A DNA stretch of 35,551 bases from an uncultured Erysipelotrichaceae bacterium (GCA_902797995.1 CADBUX010000012.1:1-35551), one strand, 5' to 3'; shown: positions 9,355-17,863, counted from the first letter of the stretch. Notes: a model not told the origin generated them from the sequence alone. Program-made: numbers and translations.

Positions 9355-10350
9355 ATGAGTGATAAACAAAAAAATGAAATAATTGATAATCTTGCACAAA
9401 GGTTGCAAGAATATGTCCTAATTATTTTAAAAGAATATGCTGATGTAATTAATCCTGATGATATTATTAGATTAAAAAAAATTAACAACTATAAAGATGA
9501 AATAAAAATTACTGATACAGGAACGATTACTTGTCTTGTTACTCCTGATAAGAAAATGTTGTTTCCAGAGTCAGTAAATAAAATATTAAACATAGTAAAG
9601 AGAATTCCGGGTAGTGGGATGAAGAAGAATCACAAATCTTATAATGAAGATAATATAATAATAAATAATAATACCTTTGAAACGTATATGAAGCATACAT
9701 TTTTAAAAGGTAATGATGTCAAAGAGTTTTATGAAGAGAATTTACTCCATGAAAGTATGCACTTTTGTGGTGCTGGAGGAGCAGGACCTTTATTAGAAGG
9801 CTTAACAGAGCACAGAACAAGAGAGTTAGCTAAAAAGTATAACTTAAAAACCACAGGATGTGGTTATCCAAAAGAAGTAAAGATAGTTGATGAATTGCAA
9901 CAAATATTTGGAGAAAAATTTATGAGTATGTATTTGTTTAATTCAGGTGGTGTGAAATCAACTATGTATCTAATAGAAAATTATGGAGTTGAAGCATTAC
10001 ACTTTTTTGAAAATGTTGAAAAAAGTATGAGTGATGAGTTTAAAAACAAGTATTATGATAAAACAATGAACTTTAAAGGCCTTTTAGCGCCTATAAAAAA
10101 AGCAAAAGCTTATTCAGAATTAAAGTATAAAGATGTTTATAATATGATAGATGACTACAAGAAAACTTTAATAGGTAAAAATATAAACGAACATGTAAAA
10201 AAAGATGATTATGAGGAACAACCAGAAAACAATGATAATATACAAGTAGATATACAAATTAGTAATGGAAAAGAAATAAAAAAAGTATTACAAGTTCATA
10301 ACTCTTATAATAAAGATGATATGAAAGATAGCAGAGGAGTAAGAAAATGA
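9355..10350 (+). CDS. HExxH putative metalloprotease (second type)
   Basis: 331 residues. HESMH at 132-136, followed by LLEGLTEHRTREL (E148 or E152 as candidate third ligand), gives a zincin-like active site. There is no signal peptide; the C-terminal 60 residues are charged. An RBS-like AGAAGGTG precedes the ATG. The stop TGA overlaps the next ATG (ATGA at 10347-10350). This is one of only three TGA ends in the window. If TGA were read through, the frame would add just eight residues after it. Motif-level assignment. Confidence 0.6.
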   Translation: MSDKQKNEIIDNLAQRLQEYVLIILKEYADVINPDDIIRLKKINNYKDEIKITDTGTITCLVTPDKKMLFPESVNKILNIVKRIPGSGMKKNHKSYNEDNIIINNNTFETYMKHTFLKGNDVKEFYEENLLHESMHFCGAGGAGPLLEGLTEHRTRELAKKYNLKTTGCGYPKEVKIVDELQQIFGEKFMSMYLFNSGGVKSTMYLIENYGVEALHFFENVEKSMSDEFKNKYYDKTMNFKGLLAPIKKAKAYSELKYKDVYNMIDDYKKTLIGKNINEHVKKDDYEEQPENNDNIQVDIQISNGKEIKKVLQVHNSYNKDDMKDSRGVRK

Positions 10351-10916
10351 AAGAAATTGAAACTAAAAGATTAGAAACGAAAAGACTAATACTTAGAAAA
10401 TTTGAAGAAAGCGATTATAAAGGTATGTTTGATAATTGGGCTAGTGACTATGAAGTTACTAAATACATTAGATTTACTCCACATAAAGATTTTGAAGATA
10501 CCAAAAAAGTCATAAATAGGTGGATAAATAAATATGATGCAAGCAGCTTTAACTGGGTTGTATAATTAAAAGAAACTGGTGAAATTATCGGTAATACAGA
10601 AGTAGTATCATTAAGCGAAAAAAACAATAATTGTGAACTTGGTTGTGTATTCGGATCTAAATACTGGGGTAAAGGGTATGCAACAGAGGTGTTAAACAAA
10701 GTTTTAGAATATTTATTTACAGAATATGATTTTCATTTAATTGAAGCTAAACACCATGCTCCAAATATAGGAAGCGGTAAAGTATTAGAAAAAGCAGGAA
10801 TGAAGAAAGAATGTTTATTAAGAGAAAGAAGATATAATGAAAATACTAATAGTTATGATGATTTAATAGTTTATTCAATAACTAAGGATGAGTGGAGTAA
10901 TTTAAATAATAAATAG
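10347..10916 (+). pseudogene. GNAT acetyltransferase interrupted by TAA
   Basis: The frame encodes a RimJ/RimL-like acetyltransferase (TKRLILRKFEESDY at the start, YWGKGYATEVLNK acetyl-CoA loop, EKAGMKKECLLRERR near the end) but has TAA at 10563-10565. The frame is otherwise continuous for 190 codons; GAA to TAA would explain it, as homologous enzymes read something like V-E-L-K-E-T-G-E at this point. Without readthrough only a 72-residue fragment is made; a second in-frame ATG at 10689 would give 75 residues. A 15-base imperfect tandem duplication (10359-10388) repeats the codons ETKRL at the start. Either a recent pseudogene or a sequence error. Confidence 0.8.
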
Positions 10917-10929
10917 AGGTGTGAAAACT

Positions 10930-11787
10930 ATGAATAAAGAAGAATATATAAAAATTGTAACTGAAAGATTAACTGGTAATACTAAAAAAATAATGCTTAA
11001 TCAAATAAATAATTATTATGATGCTATAGAATACAAATTAGATATGCATAAGTATTCTATTGGGAATGATGTTAAACTAAAAAAAGGAACTCTATTACAC
11101 GGTACATACAAAAATATTGATGGGTTAAAAGAAATAGTTAAAAATGGTTTGATATCAAGTTGGTTTGTAGGTGAAAGAGATATTAAAGGCGATAGTGGAT
11201 ATATGGCTAAATATCCTAGTTCTGTAGGAGTATGGAATTTGCAAGAAAATTATTTTTTGAAAGATTATATTGATTTTTACTCTGGTGGCTCAGCATTTTA
11301 TTACAATTTAAATAATGATCAACAAGAAAGAGAAATAGTACCCTTTAGCAAAATGAATAATTTTATTAATAATTTTATTTCTAAAGATTTTGTAGCGTGG
11401 CGAGTGGAGCAAACTAAAGAAGCTAGATTTCTTCCAAATTTAGTTCAAACTAAAGTTCAGGTAGGGATTATATTTAATGGCGATAATAAGTATATCAAGC
11501 AATTATTAAAGTGTGATATATTAAATGAAAACAATATTAGTGATAGTGATGTGAAAGAGTTTGTGAATCCTAATTATTATGAAAAATTTATTGTAGATAG
11601 AAAAAATAAAGATATATTTTTTACTAACAGAGAAAGTGCTATATTGTTTGGGATACCATCTAACTTCATTGAAGGTATTTTAGTAGGACGTATTTATGAA
11701 AAAGATAAAAGTATATTAAAAGAAATAAAAGGATTATTACCTAATGCTTATATTTGTAATCTTGATGGTAAAGTAATAGTGGAGTAA
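10930..11787 (+). CDS. unknown protein with HGT motif (possible ADP-ribosyltransferase-like)
   Basis: 285 residues from ATG 10930 with AGAGGTG 8 bases upstream; the in-frame GTG at 10921 sits on the RBS. LLHGTYKNIDGLKEIVKNGL (55-74) resembles the opening of ADP-ribosyltransferase-fold proteins, where His-Gly-Thr binds NAD and is followed by an IxxxGL helix. The late segment FGIPSNFIEGILVGR (240-254) with its glutamate recalls the final strand region. I cannot confirm the fold, so the function stays open. No signal peptide or membrane helix. It follows the broken GNAT gene and precedes the Nudix gene, each with its own RBS. Confidence 0.5.
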   Translation: MNKEEYIKIVTERLTGNTKKIMLNQINNYYDAIEYKLDMHKYSIGNDVKLKKGTLLHGTYKNIDGLKEIVKNGLISSWFVGERDIKGDSGYMAKYPSSVGVWNLQENYFLKDYIDFYSGGSAFYYNLNNDQQEREIVPFSKMNNFINNFISKDFVAWRVEQTKEARFLPNLVQTKVQVGIIFNGDNKYIKQLLKCDILNENNISDSDVKEFVNPNYYEKFIVDRKNKDIFFTNRESAILFGIPSNFIEGILVGRIYEKDKSILKEIKGLLPNAYICNLDGKVIVE

Positions 11788-11802
11788 GGAGCGTGACTTT
11801 CT

Positions 11803-12267
11803 ATGAATATAGATTTTGAAAAAGATAATTATAAATTTAATGCTAGAGCTTCTGCAATTATTTTAAATAAAGATAAAACAAAGATACTACTATTTAAAGT
11901 TGAAGATGGTAGGGATTATTTTTTATTGCCGGGTGGTAGAATTGAATTATACGAAGATAGTTTAACAGCTATTAAAAGAGAAGTAATGGAAGAACTTGGA
12001 TTTGATATAGACTTTAATCTTTGTGCAATTCAAGAAAACTTTGTAGAAAAAGATAATAAAAAAATAACTCAATATAGTTTTTGTTATAGAGGTATTTATA
12101 ATGACATTATTGAAAGCGATAGATTTGTATGTAAAGATAATAAAAAACAGTATTTTTACTGGATTGATATTGACAAGTTATCAAATTATAAAGTTTACCC
12201 AAAATCTACTTATAGTTTAATAAAATCAAATGATTTAGAACATATCATTGAAAAAAAGGAGAGCTAA
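11803..12267 (+). CDS. Nudix hydrolase
   Basis: 154 residues. A complete Nudix box starts at G45 (GRIELYEDS, then REVMEELGF at 59-67), fitting GX5EX7REUXEEXGU with all catalytic acids. The family cleaves nucleoside diphosphates linked to another moiety; the substrate is not readable. Length fits a single-domain Nudix enzyme. RBS AAGGAG lies 12 bases upstream of the ATG. The HIT gene begins one base after its stop, so two nucleotide-hydrolase genes are adjacent and probably co-translated. Confidence 0.9.
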   Translation: MNIDFEKDNYKFNARASAIILNKDKTKILLFKVEDGRDYFLLPGGRIELYEDSLTAIKREVMEELGFDIDFNLCAIQENFVEKDNKKITQYSFCYRGIYNDIIESDRFVCKDNKKQYFYWIDIDKLSNYKVYPKSTYSLIKSNDLEHIIEKKES

Positions 12268-12268
12268 T

Positions 12269-12700
12269 ATGAATCTATATGAAGGAAATACCTGGAAAGT
12301 AGTATTTGGAGATTGGGATCAATCTTTTCCAGGCTACACAGTAATATCCTGTTCAAAAGAAGGTTTAAGTGAATTAACTGATAACGACTGGATAGAACTA
12401 GGAAAAATAGAAAAAGAATTAGAAAGAATAACAAAAGAATTATTTGGTGCTGCAATGCATAATTTTGCATGTCTTATGAATAATGCTTATAGAGACAATG
12501 AAAAACCACATGTACATTTTCATTTCATTCCAAGATATAAAGAAAAAGTAAGAATACTTAACAAAGAATATAAAGATAAGCATTTTGGATATAACTTTTG
12601 AAAATATAGTCTAAATAAGTTTAAAAAGCAAAAAGATACATTTAGCAAAGAAGAAAAACAAAAAATATATGAAATGATGAAAAAAGAATGGGGTTTATAA
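12269..12700 (+). CDS. HIT family hydrolase, frame interrupted by TGA at 12599
   Basis: The ATG at 12269 has AAGGAG upstream. The first 110 codons give a HIT-like protein with the catalytic HVHFH triad at 81-85 inside KPHVHFHFIPRY. HIT proteins hydrolyse or transfer nucleotidyl groups such as AppppA or AMP-lysine. The frame meets TGA at 12599-12601 right after KHFGYNF, then continues for 32 codons (KYSLNKFKKQKDTF and on to MMKKEWGL) to TAA at 12698-12700. That tail looks like the usual helical end of the family, and a tryptophan would suit the TGA position. With standard decoding a 110-residue protein with an intact triad is made. TGG to TGA mutation, UGA read as Trp, or a sequencing error are all possible. 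Confidence 0.75.
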
Positions 12701-12701
12701 T

Positions 12702-13235
12702 ATGAAATATTTAAAAGTAATGTTTGGGGAAACTTCCGATGCAGGAGGATTTAAATATAAGATCGATGAAGTTAATGAAACAAATAATTGGAATCCTAAT
12801 GCTAATAACCCAAAAGAAATGGGAGGATTTAATTTTTCAACTGAAGATAAAATATTTAGATGGTTAGTGCGCGGAGATACTATTTATGATGTAGAGTTAC
12901 CAGAAGATGCTGAAGTGATAGATTGTCCTAGTGAAGCAGCACCACACGGTGTTTTCAGAAGCAATAAAATAATAATTAAGAATCCAAGAAAAATAACTGA
13001 AGACATGGTTATGGATTTATATAAAAAATCTGATTTGCCAGAAAAATCTTATTTCAAGGCACTTGCAGGAATTGCAGTAAGGGGATATTGGAATGATGTA
13101 GAACTAGTTATACGAGAAAAAATAAATAACGAAAACAAAGAGCTTGCAATAAGTGAAATAAAAGATTTTATAAAACCAAACGAAAGCGAAGAAAGCTATG
13201 ACTTATATAATGAAATTATAGATTTAATTAAATAA
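12702..13235 (+). CDS. conserved-looking protein of unknown function
   Basis: 177 residues. The first 110 contain a compact region with aromatic and glycine positions (GGFNFSTEDKIFRWLVRGDTIYDVELPEDAEVIDC, then PHGVFRSNKIIIKNPR). I do not recognise a named enzyme family or catalytic motif. The C-terminal part is helical and acidic. The ATG is one base after the end of the extended HIT frame, and no strong RBS is visible, so translation may depend on ribosomes reaching the end of that frame. This is weak support for the HIT frame being read to 12700. Confidence 0.6.
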   Translation: MKYLKVMFGETSDAGGFKYKIDEVNETNNWNPNANNPKEMGGFNFSTEDKIFRWLVRGDTIYDVELPEDAEVIDCPSEAAPHGVFRSNKIIIKNPRKITEDMVMDLYKKSDLPEKSYFKALAGIAVRGYWNDVELVIREKINNENKELAISEIKDFIKPNESEESYDLYNEIIDLIK

Positions 13236-13244
13236 GGAGTAAAT

Positions 13245-13730
13245 ATGAAAGTAATATATATGCACCATGCAGAAAGAGATTCAAAAAAGGAAAATATTGG
13301 AAATCCTGAATTAAGAAAGCTAGAAGATATAACGGAAAGAGGAGTACAAGAAGCTGAAATATTAGCAGAAAAACTTAAAGGTAGAACCGATATAAAAGCT
13401 ATATATACATCACCATATATAAGATGTAAACATACAGCAGATATTATAAACAATTGTATAAATGTTCCAATAATTGAAGACGAAAGACTAAATGAGATAC
13501 AAAAAGGTGAAGAGTGGGAACATTTTTTGCAGCGAAATATAAATGCTTTAAAAGAACTAGATAATAAATACACTAAAGATGATACAATTATATGTGTCAC
13601 TAGTGGCGTTAATCTAACGGCATTTGTTTGTTATTTTTATAATATTGAACCTACTAATGAAACAAAAGCATGCCAAGGTTTTAGTATATCACCAGTTAAT
13701 TTTGTAAGTAATGGTTCAATTGTTGATTAG
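13245..13730 (+). CDS. histidine phosphatase-like protein, degenerate active site
   Basis: 161 residues with the layout of the histidine phosphatase (phosphoglycerate mutase-like) superfamily: YMHHAERD near the start, AIYTSPYIRCKHTADI with the second arginine, and DERLNEIQ with the acidic residue. The usual R-H-G/A opening reads H-H-A, and the second catalytic histidine region (VSHGG in relatives) reads VTSGVNL. The nucleophilic histidine seems kept, but two usual catalytic residues are replaced. It may be a binding protein or weak enzyme. RBS AAGGAG lies just upstream of the ATG. Confidence 0.7.
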   Translation: MKVIYMHHAERDSKKENIGNPELRKLEDITERGVQEAEILAEKLKGRTDIKAIYTSPYIRCKHTADIINNCINVPIIEDERLNEIQKGEEWEHFLQRNINALKELDNKYTKDDTIICVTSGVNLTAFVCYFYNIEPTNETKACQGFSISPVNFVSNGSIVD

Positions 13731-13740
13731 GAGGTAAACC

Positions 13741-14421
13741 ATGAATAAAGTAAAGCCAATAGAATTACATACTGAAAGATTAGAATTAAGAATACCAAAA
13801 AAAGAAGATCAATATTATTTGTGGTGTATTTTAAAACAAAAAGAGGTTAATGAATATTATATGCCATTACCCAGTAGGTATGAAGAATATTACAAGTTAG
13901 AAGGGAACTCCTTAGAAGAAAGACAAAAAAGATTAGAATATAGAAATGACTTTCAAAATAAATTACAAGATTGGAATAAACAAGAAAAATATTACAATAT
14001 GAAAGTAGATAATTTAGATAAAGATAGTAATATGTATACATGGACTATTTTCTTAAAAGGATTCAATATACCAATAGGACAAATAACAGTACAGCCTAAT
14101 GATAAATATAATAATCCTGATATCAGGGATATTGGTTGGTTTATAGAACCAAATATGCAAAAACAAGGATTAATGTATGAAGCGGCACATGCAGTACTAG
14201 ATTTTATGTTTGAAGAAGTAGAAATAGAAAAAATTGATACAGGTGCAGCAGTTATTAATCAAGGATCTTGGAAACTTATGGAAAAACTAGGTATGGAAAG
14301 AACTGGCGAAAATACTTCGCCATATATTGATGAAAACGGATACTGGCTAGATAAATATAAGTATTTAATAACACAAGAAATGTATTTAGAAAATAAAAAC
14401 AATAATAAAAAAAGCAGGTAA
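13741..14421 (+). CDS. GNAT family N-acetyltransferase
   Basis: 226 residues, RimJ/RimL-like: LHTERLELRIPKKED at the start, a central strand FNIPIGQITVQP and the acetyl-CoA loop MQKQGLMYEAAHAVLDF, followed by GAAVINQGSWKLMEKLGMER. A charged insert of about 50 residues (about 40-95) makes it longer than a typical family member. It would transfer acetyl from acetyl-CoA to an amine of unknown identity. RBS AGGAGG precedes the ATG, 10 bases after the phosphatase-like gene. The stretch 14422-14562 after it holds only a short open frame and a possible -10 (TATAAT, 14530-14535). Confidence 0.85.
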   Translation: MNKVKPIELHTERLELRIPKKEDQYYLWCILKQKEVNEYYMPLPSRYEEYYKLEGNSLEERQKRLEYRNDFQNKLQDWNKQEKYYNMKVDNLDKDSNMYTWTIFLKGFNIPIGQITVQPNDKYNNPDIRDIGWFIEPNMQKQGLMYEAAHAVLDFMFEEVEIEKIDTGAAVINQGSWKLMEKLGMERTGENTSPYIDENGYWLDKYKYLITQEMYLENKNNNKKSR

Positions 14422-14562
14422 ATATATAAATAAAGATATTAATAATGAATATTTATCTTGTATCAGTCTTTATAATAAAAAACTTAAAAACACATTAATT
14501 TGGCAATCAAATAGTAACAATATTTATACTATAATGTATATGAAATATAAGAGGTGAACTAT

Positions 14563-16356
14563 ATGGCAGAAAAAAATATGAATAGTATTATTGATGAAAG
14601 GTTTGACGATGCTATAAGCCCAAAATATAGAAATGATATTAATAATGAAATTATAAAAGAAAAAATAATAAAATACTTAAGAAATAACAAAGCAGAGGTT
14701 AATATCATAAACAAACAATATGGATTTATAGATAAAATTAAACTTTTACAAAATCAAGAAGAATTAGACAATTTAAAAGGAATAGTCATAGATGATAAGA
14801 TAGAAACATTAAAGTGTGATCGTGTACTAATTGATTTAATTAAAGACAATTTATCTACTGAAGTTACATCGCTTAACATTCCAAAAGAAGTTTTTCAAGA
14901 ATTAGACTTATCATTATTCCCTAATTTAAAAACACTAAAAATAAATGGTAGTACTGTTAACTTAAACAAGGTGGTATTACATAAAATGTGTAGCAATCAA
15001 AATATAGAAAACATTGAAGGCCCTTTTGATATAGACGATACCATAAAAGAAGAATCTATTATGGTGAAAGGGTTCTCACCGATATTATATTACCAAGGAA
15101 AGATAATAAAGAGTCGAGGTCATTATGTAGGTCGCTATATCAATATATATAGTAAAAACCCTGTTCAAAATATAGATGAAATAACAGAGTTTATAGAAAA
15201 AATTAAGTCAGATAATATAGATGACATAAAAATTGACGATAAACAAGAAATGTCACTCACAAAACCTTTTATAGATTACAGTTTTAATAAAAAGGGAAGT
15301 TACAGTATATTAGAAAGTAAGAAAAATGAAGAAGATTTTTATTCTTTAACAATTAATAAACCTGAAAGTATACAAGATATAATAAAAATTATTCAATCAT
15401 TTAAAGAACACAATTTAGAAACAGAAAAAGTAATATTAAAGTTAGAAAACAAAACATATGAAAATATATATGATTTAAAAAAATATATAGATAAATATAA
15501 TATTATAATTAGTTATGATGACATTCTCGAACCAGTTTCTCTAAGTGATTATATTGCAATGAGAGAAACTCTTGATTATTACAAAAGTTTGATAGAAGAA
15601 GCTAATTTATCGAATTTTGAAAAATTAATTTATGCTTATGATCTTATAAAATCGTTCGAATATCAAGAAGTAGAGGAGGGCAACGATCTATCAACTTCAA
15701 GACAAATTCACAGTATAGTCCGAGAAGGAAAAATAGTTTGTGTAGGATATGCTACTTTTTTATCTGAACTCCTAAAAGAACTAGATATAGAAAGTTATGC
15801 TATATCAACGATGGTTCCACTAAAGGATAATACAGTGGCAGGACATGAAAGAAATCTAGTGAGACTAAAAGATGATAAATATAAAATTGATGGTGTTTAT
15901 GCACTAGATAGTACCTGGGATTCGGCTCACAATTTGATAGAATGCATAGATGAAGAAGGAAAAACAGTGTTAAGAAGTGGTAAAGAAAAAGTAGAAAAAA
16001 CCGATACTATTATTAAGTTTCATGATAATTTATCATTGTATAGACATTTTATGATACCAGGTTGCGACTATCAAAAAGTCTTTAAAGGAGAGAGAATGCC
16101 TAAATTAGATTCAGCAACTAAATATGATAGAAGTGGAGTAGAAAGTTTTTCCAATGATAAAAAAGAAATATCTGAAGATAATAAAGACTTTAATAGAAGC
16201 CAAGGAATATCCCAAGAAAAATTGCTTTTAGCAATTAAAAATGTTAGATACAAAGAAGGATATACAAAAGAAACAATAGGAGAATCTTTAGAATCAGTTG
16301 TTTCAGTAAACAGATTAAAACCTGAACAGTTAGAAAACATTGTAATAAAAAGATAA
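14563..16356 (+). CDS. transglutaminase-like domain protein
   Basis: 597 residues from ATG 14563 (AAGAGGTG upstream; a GTG at 14554 overlaps the RBS). The C-terminal third has a transglutaminase/papain-like order of C393 (GKIVCVGYATFLSELLKEL), H428 (VAGHERNLVRL) and D449 (YALDSTWD), the triad seen in bacterial transglutaminase-core proteins. The N-terminal half contains leucine-rich-repeat-like strands (LNIPKEVF, LDLSLFPNLKTLKING) without a full repeat array. There is no signal peptide or membrane helix, so it probably acts inside the cell, as a protease or cross-linker if active. No partner is evident from neighbours. Confidence 0.7.
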   Translation: MAEKNMNSIIDERFDDAISPKYRNDINNEIIKEKIIKYLRNNKAEVNIINKQYGFIDKIKLLQNQEELDNLKGIVIDDKIETLKCDRVLIDLIKDNLSTEVTSLNIPKEVFQELDLSLFPNLKTLKINGSTVNLNKVVLHKMCSNQNIENIEGPFDIDDTIKEESIMVKGFSPILYYQGKIIKSRGHYVGRYINIYSKNPVQNIDEITEFIEKIKSDNIDDIKIDDKQEMSLTKPFIDYSFNKKGSYSILESKKNEEDFYSLTINKPESIQDIIKIIQSFKEHNLETEKVILKLENKTYENIYDLKKYIDKYNIIISYDDILEPVSLSDYIAMRETLDYYKSLIEEANLSNFEKLIYAYDLIKSFEYQEVEEGNDLSTSRQIHSIVREGKIVCVGYATFLSELLKELDIESYAISTMVPLKDNTVAGHERNLVRLKDDKYKIDGVYALDSTWDSAHNLIECIDEEGKTVLRSGKEKVEKTDTIIKFHDNLSLYRHFMIPGCDYQKVFKGERMPKLDSATKYDRSGVESFSNDKKEISEDNKDFNRSQGISQEKLLLAIKNVRYKEGYTKETIGESLESVVSVNRLKPEQLENIVIKR

Positions 16357-16404
16357 AATAGTATTGTTTTAAATTAATAACACTTAACTAAAGGAGTGAC
16401 TATC

Positions 16405-16845
16405 ATGACAATAAGAAAAGCAAATAAAGAGGATATAAACAACAACCTATTAAACTTATATATACATGGATTTAGATTTCATTATAATGGCAGACCAGAT
16501 ATATTTAGAAATAAAACAGATGAAGAATTAAAAGAGAGCTTACTAGATGAACTAGACAAATTAACATTTCTAGTTTTGGAAGACACTTCCATCAAAGGAT
16601 ATATTGCATATCACATAAAGGATAAACGCGATAAGATTCTTTGGATAGATGAATTTATTATAGATGAAAAATTCAGACATCAAGGATATGGTAAAATGCT
16701 TATTGATAAAGTAATAGAAATTGCAAAAGAAGAAAAATGTAAGAGAGTAGAGTTAGATGTCTGGTCATTTAATAATAATGCAATTGATATGTATAAACAT
16801 ATAGGATTTGACAAACAAAGAGAAATGTTAGAAATCAATATTTAG
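16405..16845 (+). CDS. GNAT family N-acetyltransferase
   Basis: 146 residues from ATG 16405, with AAGGAG 8 bases upstream; a GTG at 16396 overlaps the RBS. The acetyl-CoA loop RHQGYGKMLIDKVIEIAK, the strand CKRVELDVWSFN and NAIDMYKHIGF are all typical of the family. Length is normal for a single GNAT domain. The substrate is unknown. This is the third GNAT frame within 6.5 kb, and the three do not look like recent copies. Confidence 0.88.
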   Translation: MTIRKANKEDINNNLLNLYIHGFRFHYNGRPDIFRNKTDEELKESLLDELDKLTFLVLEDTSIKGYIAYHIKDKRDKILWIDEFIIDEKFRHQGYGKMLIDKVIEIAKEEKCKRVELDVWSFNNNAIDMYKHIGFDKQREMLEINI

Positions 16846-16904
16846 AAGGCATTGATGAAACTAATAAAACCAAATGAAAAATATGTAAAATTTACATGCA
16901 ATAA

Positions 16905-16933
16905 TTGACATGAAAATAATTAAGTTGTTTAAT
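16905..16933 (+). promoter_or_regulatory. possible promoter
   Basis: TTGACA at 16905-16910 and TTTAAT at 16928-16933 are 17 bases apart. Transcription would begin near 16940, directly before GGAGG, leaving almost no leader. An alternative -10, TATAAT at 16934-16939, is too far from TTGACA. Confidence 0.4.
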
Positions 16934-16951
16934 TATAATAGGAGGTTATTT

Positions 16952-17683
16952 ATGAATATAAAGGAATTAATGAAGTTAAAAGAAGAAGTTAAAAATATGA
17001 CAGAAGAGGAAAGAAGACAAAGGGTTGTAAAAATTGAAAATAAAACTGAAACTATAAATAATTTCAATAAAGATGATGAAGAAAAATACGTAATTCTTAC
17101 AAATGGGTTATGGGATCTTGATGATATTAATGTTGCACTTAACAATGTAAGAACAAAAGATGAAATATACAGCATGGTTGATACAAAGGGAGCTTTGCAA
17201 GAAATCGAATCATTAGCAGAAGAAAATACAATTGCGTTATGGGATGAATCATATACTGATCAAGATTTCATGATGAGTGATCCAGGAATTGTAGTATCTA
17301 AAGATTTTTATGAAAAAGCAAGCAAAAAATTAAGAACAATAAAAAAAGATAATAAAGGTGTCTCTTCAGATGATTTAAGCAATATTGAAATCACTAAAGA
17401 TGATTGCTTAGATGATATCATTGCTATACATTATAGTTGTGCTGTTAAAGATGCTGAAAATGATTATGAAGAAGTAGATTTTAGTAAACTTCCTACAAGA
17501 TTAGTTCGTTTTAATGAGTTTTATAAAGGAATCATGGACTTAGGATATAATTTCTACGATTTTAATGAACCTGAATCTATAACATTTGATGATTATTTAG
17601 ACATAGTTAATAATAAAAATGGTTACTTTGATTTTTCAATTGAAGATCCTAAATATTATGAACAAGCAAAAAAACAACATTAG
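16952..17683 (+). CDS. acidic protein of unknown function
   Basis: 243 residues from ATG 16952, chosen over an ATG at 16910 because GGAGG at 16941-16945 is well placed. The N-terminus is a charged helix (MKLKEEVKNMTEEERRQRVVKIENK). The rest is rich in Asp and Glu, with segments such as KYVILTNGLWDLDDI and HYSCAVKDAEND. I see no catalytic motif, membrane segment or signal peptide, and recognise no family. A clear terminator follows, so it ends the accessory run. Confidence 0.55.
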   Translation: MNIKELMKLKEEVKNMTEEERRQRVVKIENKTETINNFNKDDEEKYVILTNGLWDLDDINVALNNVRTKDEIYSMVDTKGALQEIESLAEENTIALWDESYTDQDFMMSDPGIVVSKDFYEKASKKLRTIKKDNKGVSSDDLSNIEITKDDCLDDIIAIHYSCAVKDAENDYEEVDFSKLPTRLVRFNEFYKGIMDLGYNFYDFNEPESITFDDYLDIVNNKNGYFDFSIEDPKYYEQAKKQH

Positions 17684-17702
17684 TATTCTTGATAAATATA
17701 TA

Positions 17703-17746
17703 AGAGAGAGAACAAGCCATTACCGGCCAATTCTCACTCTTTTTTT
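17703..17746 (+). terminator. intrinsic terminator
   Basis: AGAGAGAGAA (17703-17712) pairs with TTCTCACTCT (17731-17740) with one mismatch, followed by T at 17741-17746. It closes the accessory run and insulates the operon at 17907. Confidence 0.75.
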
Positions 17747-17863
17747 GTTTTTAGAAACTATAAGATTCATTTCTTTCAGCACATTAAAAGAATAAACAAA
17801 TTAGAAATAAAATATAAAAGAAGCAATAAGCCATAAATATAACTAGTAAAAAGAAAGGGTTTA

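Noticed and set aside
13196-13600. 134-residue open frame on the minus strand
   Set aside because: It lies wholly opposite the histidine phosphatase gene, has no RBS and a composition typical of an antisense shadow. The same holds for the 136-residue frame at 29455-29865 and all other minus-strand frames.
14390-14557. Open frame of about 55 codons after the GNAT gene
   Set aside because: No start codon with an RBS, no recognisable motif, and AT-rich DNA gives frames of this length by chance.
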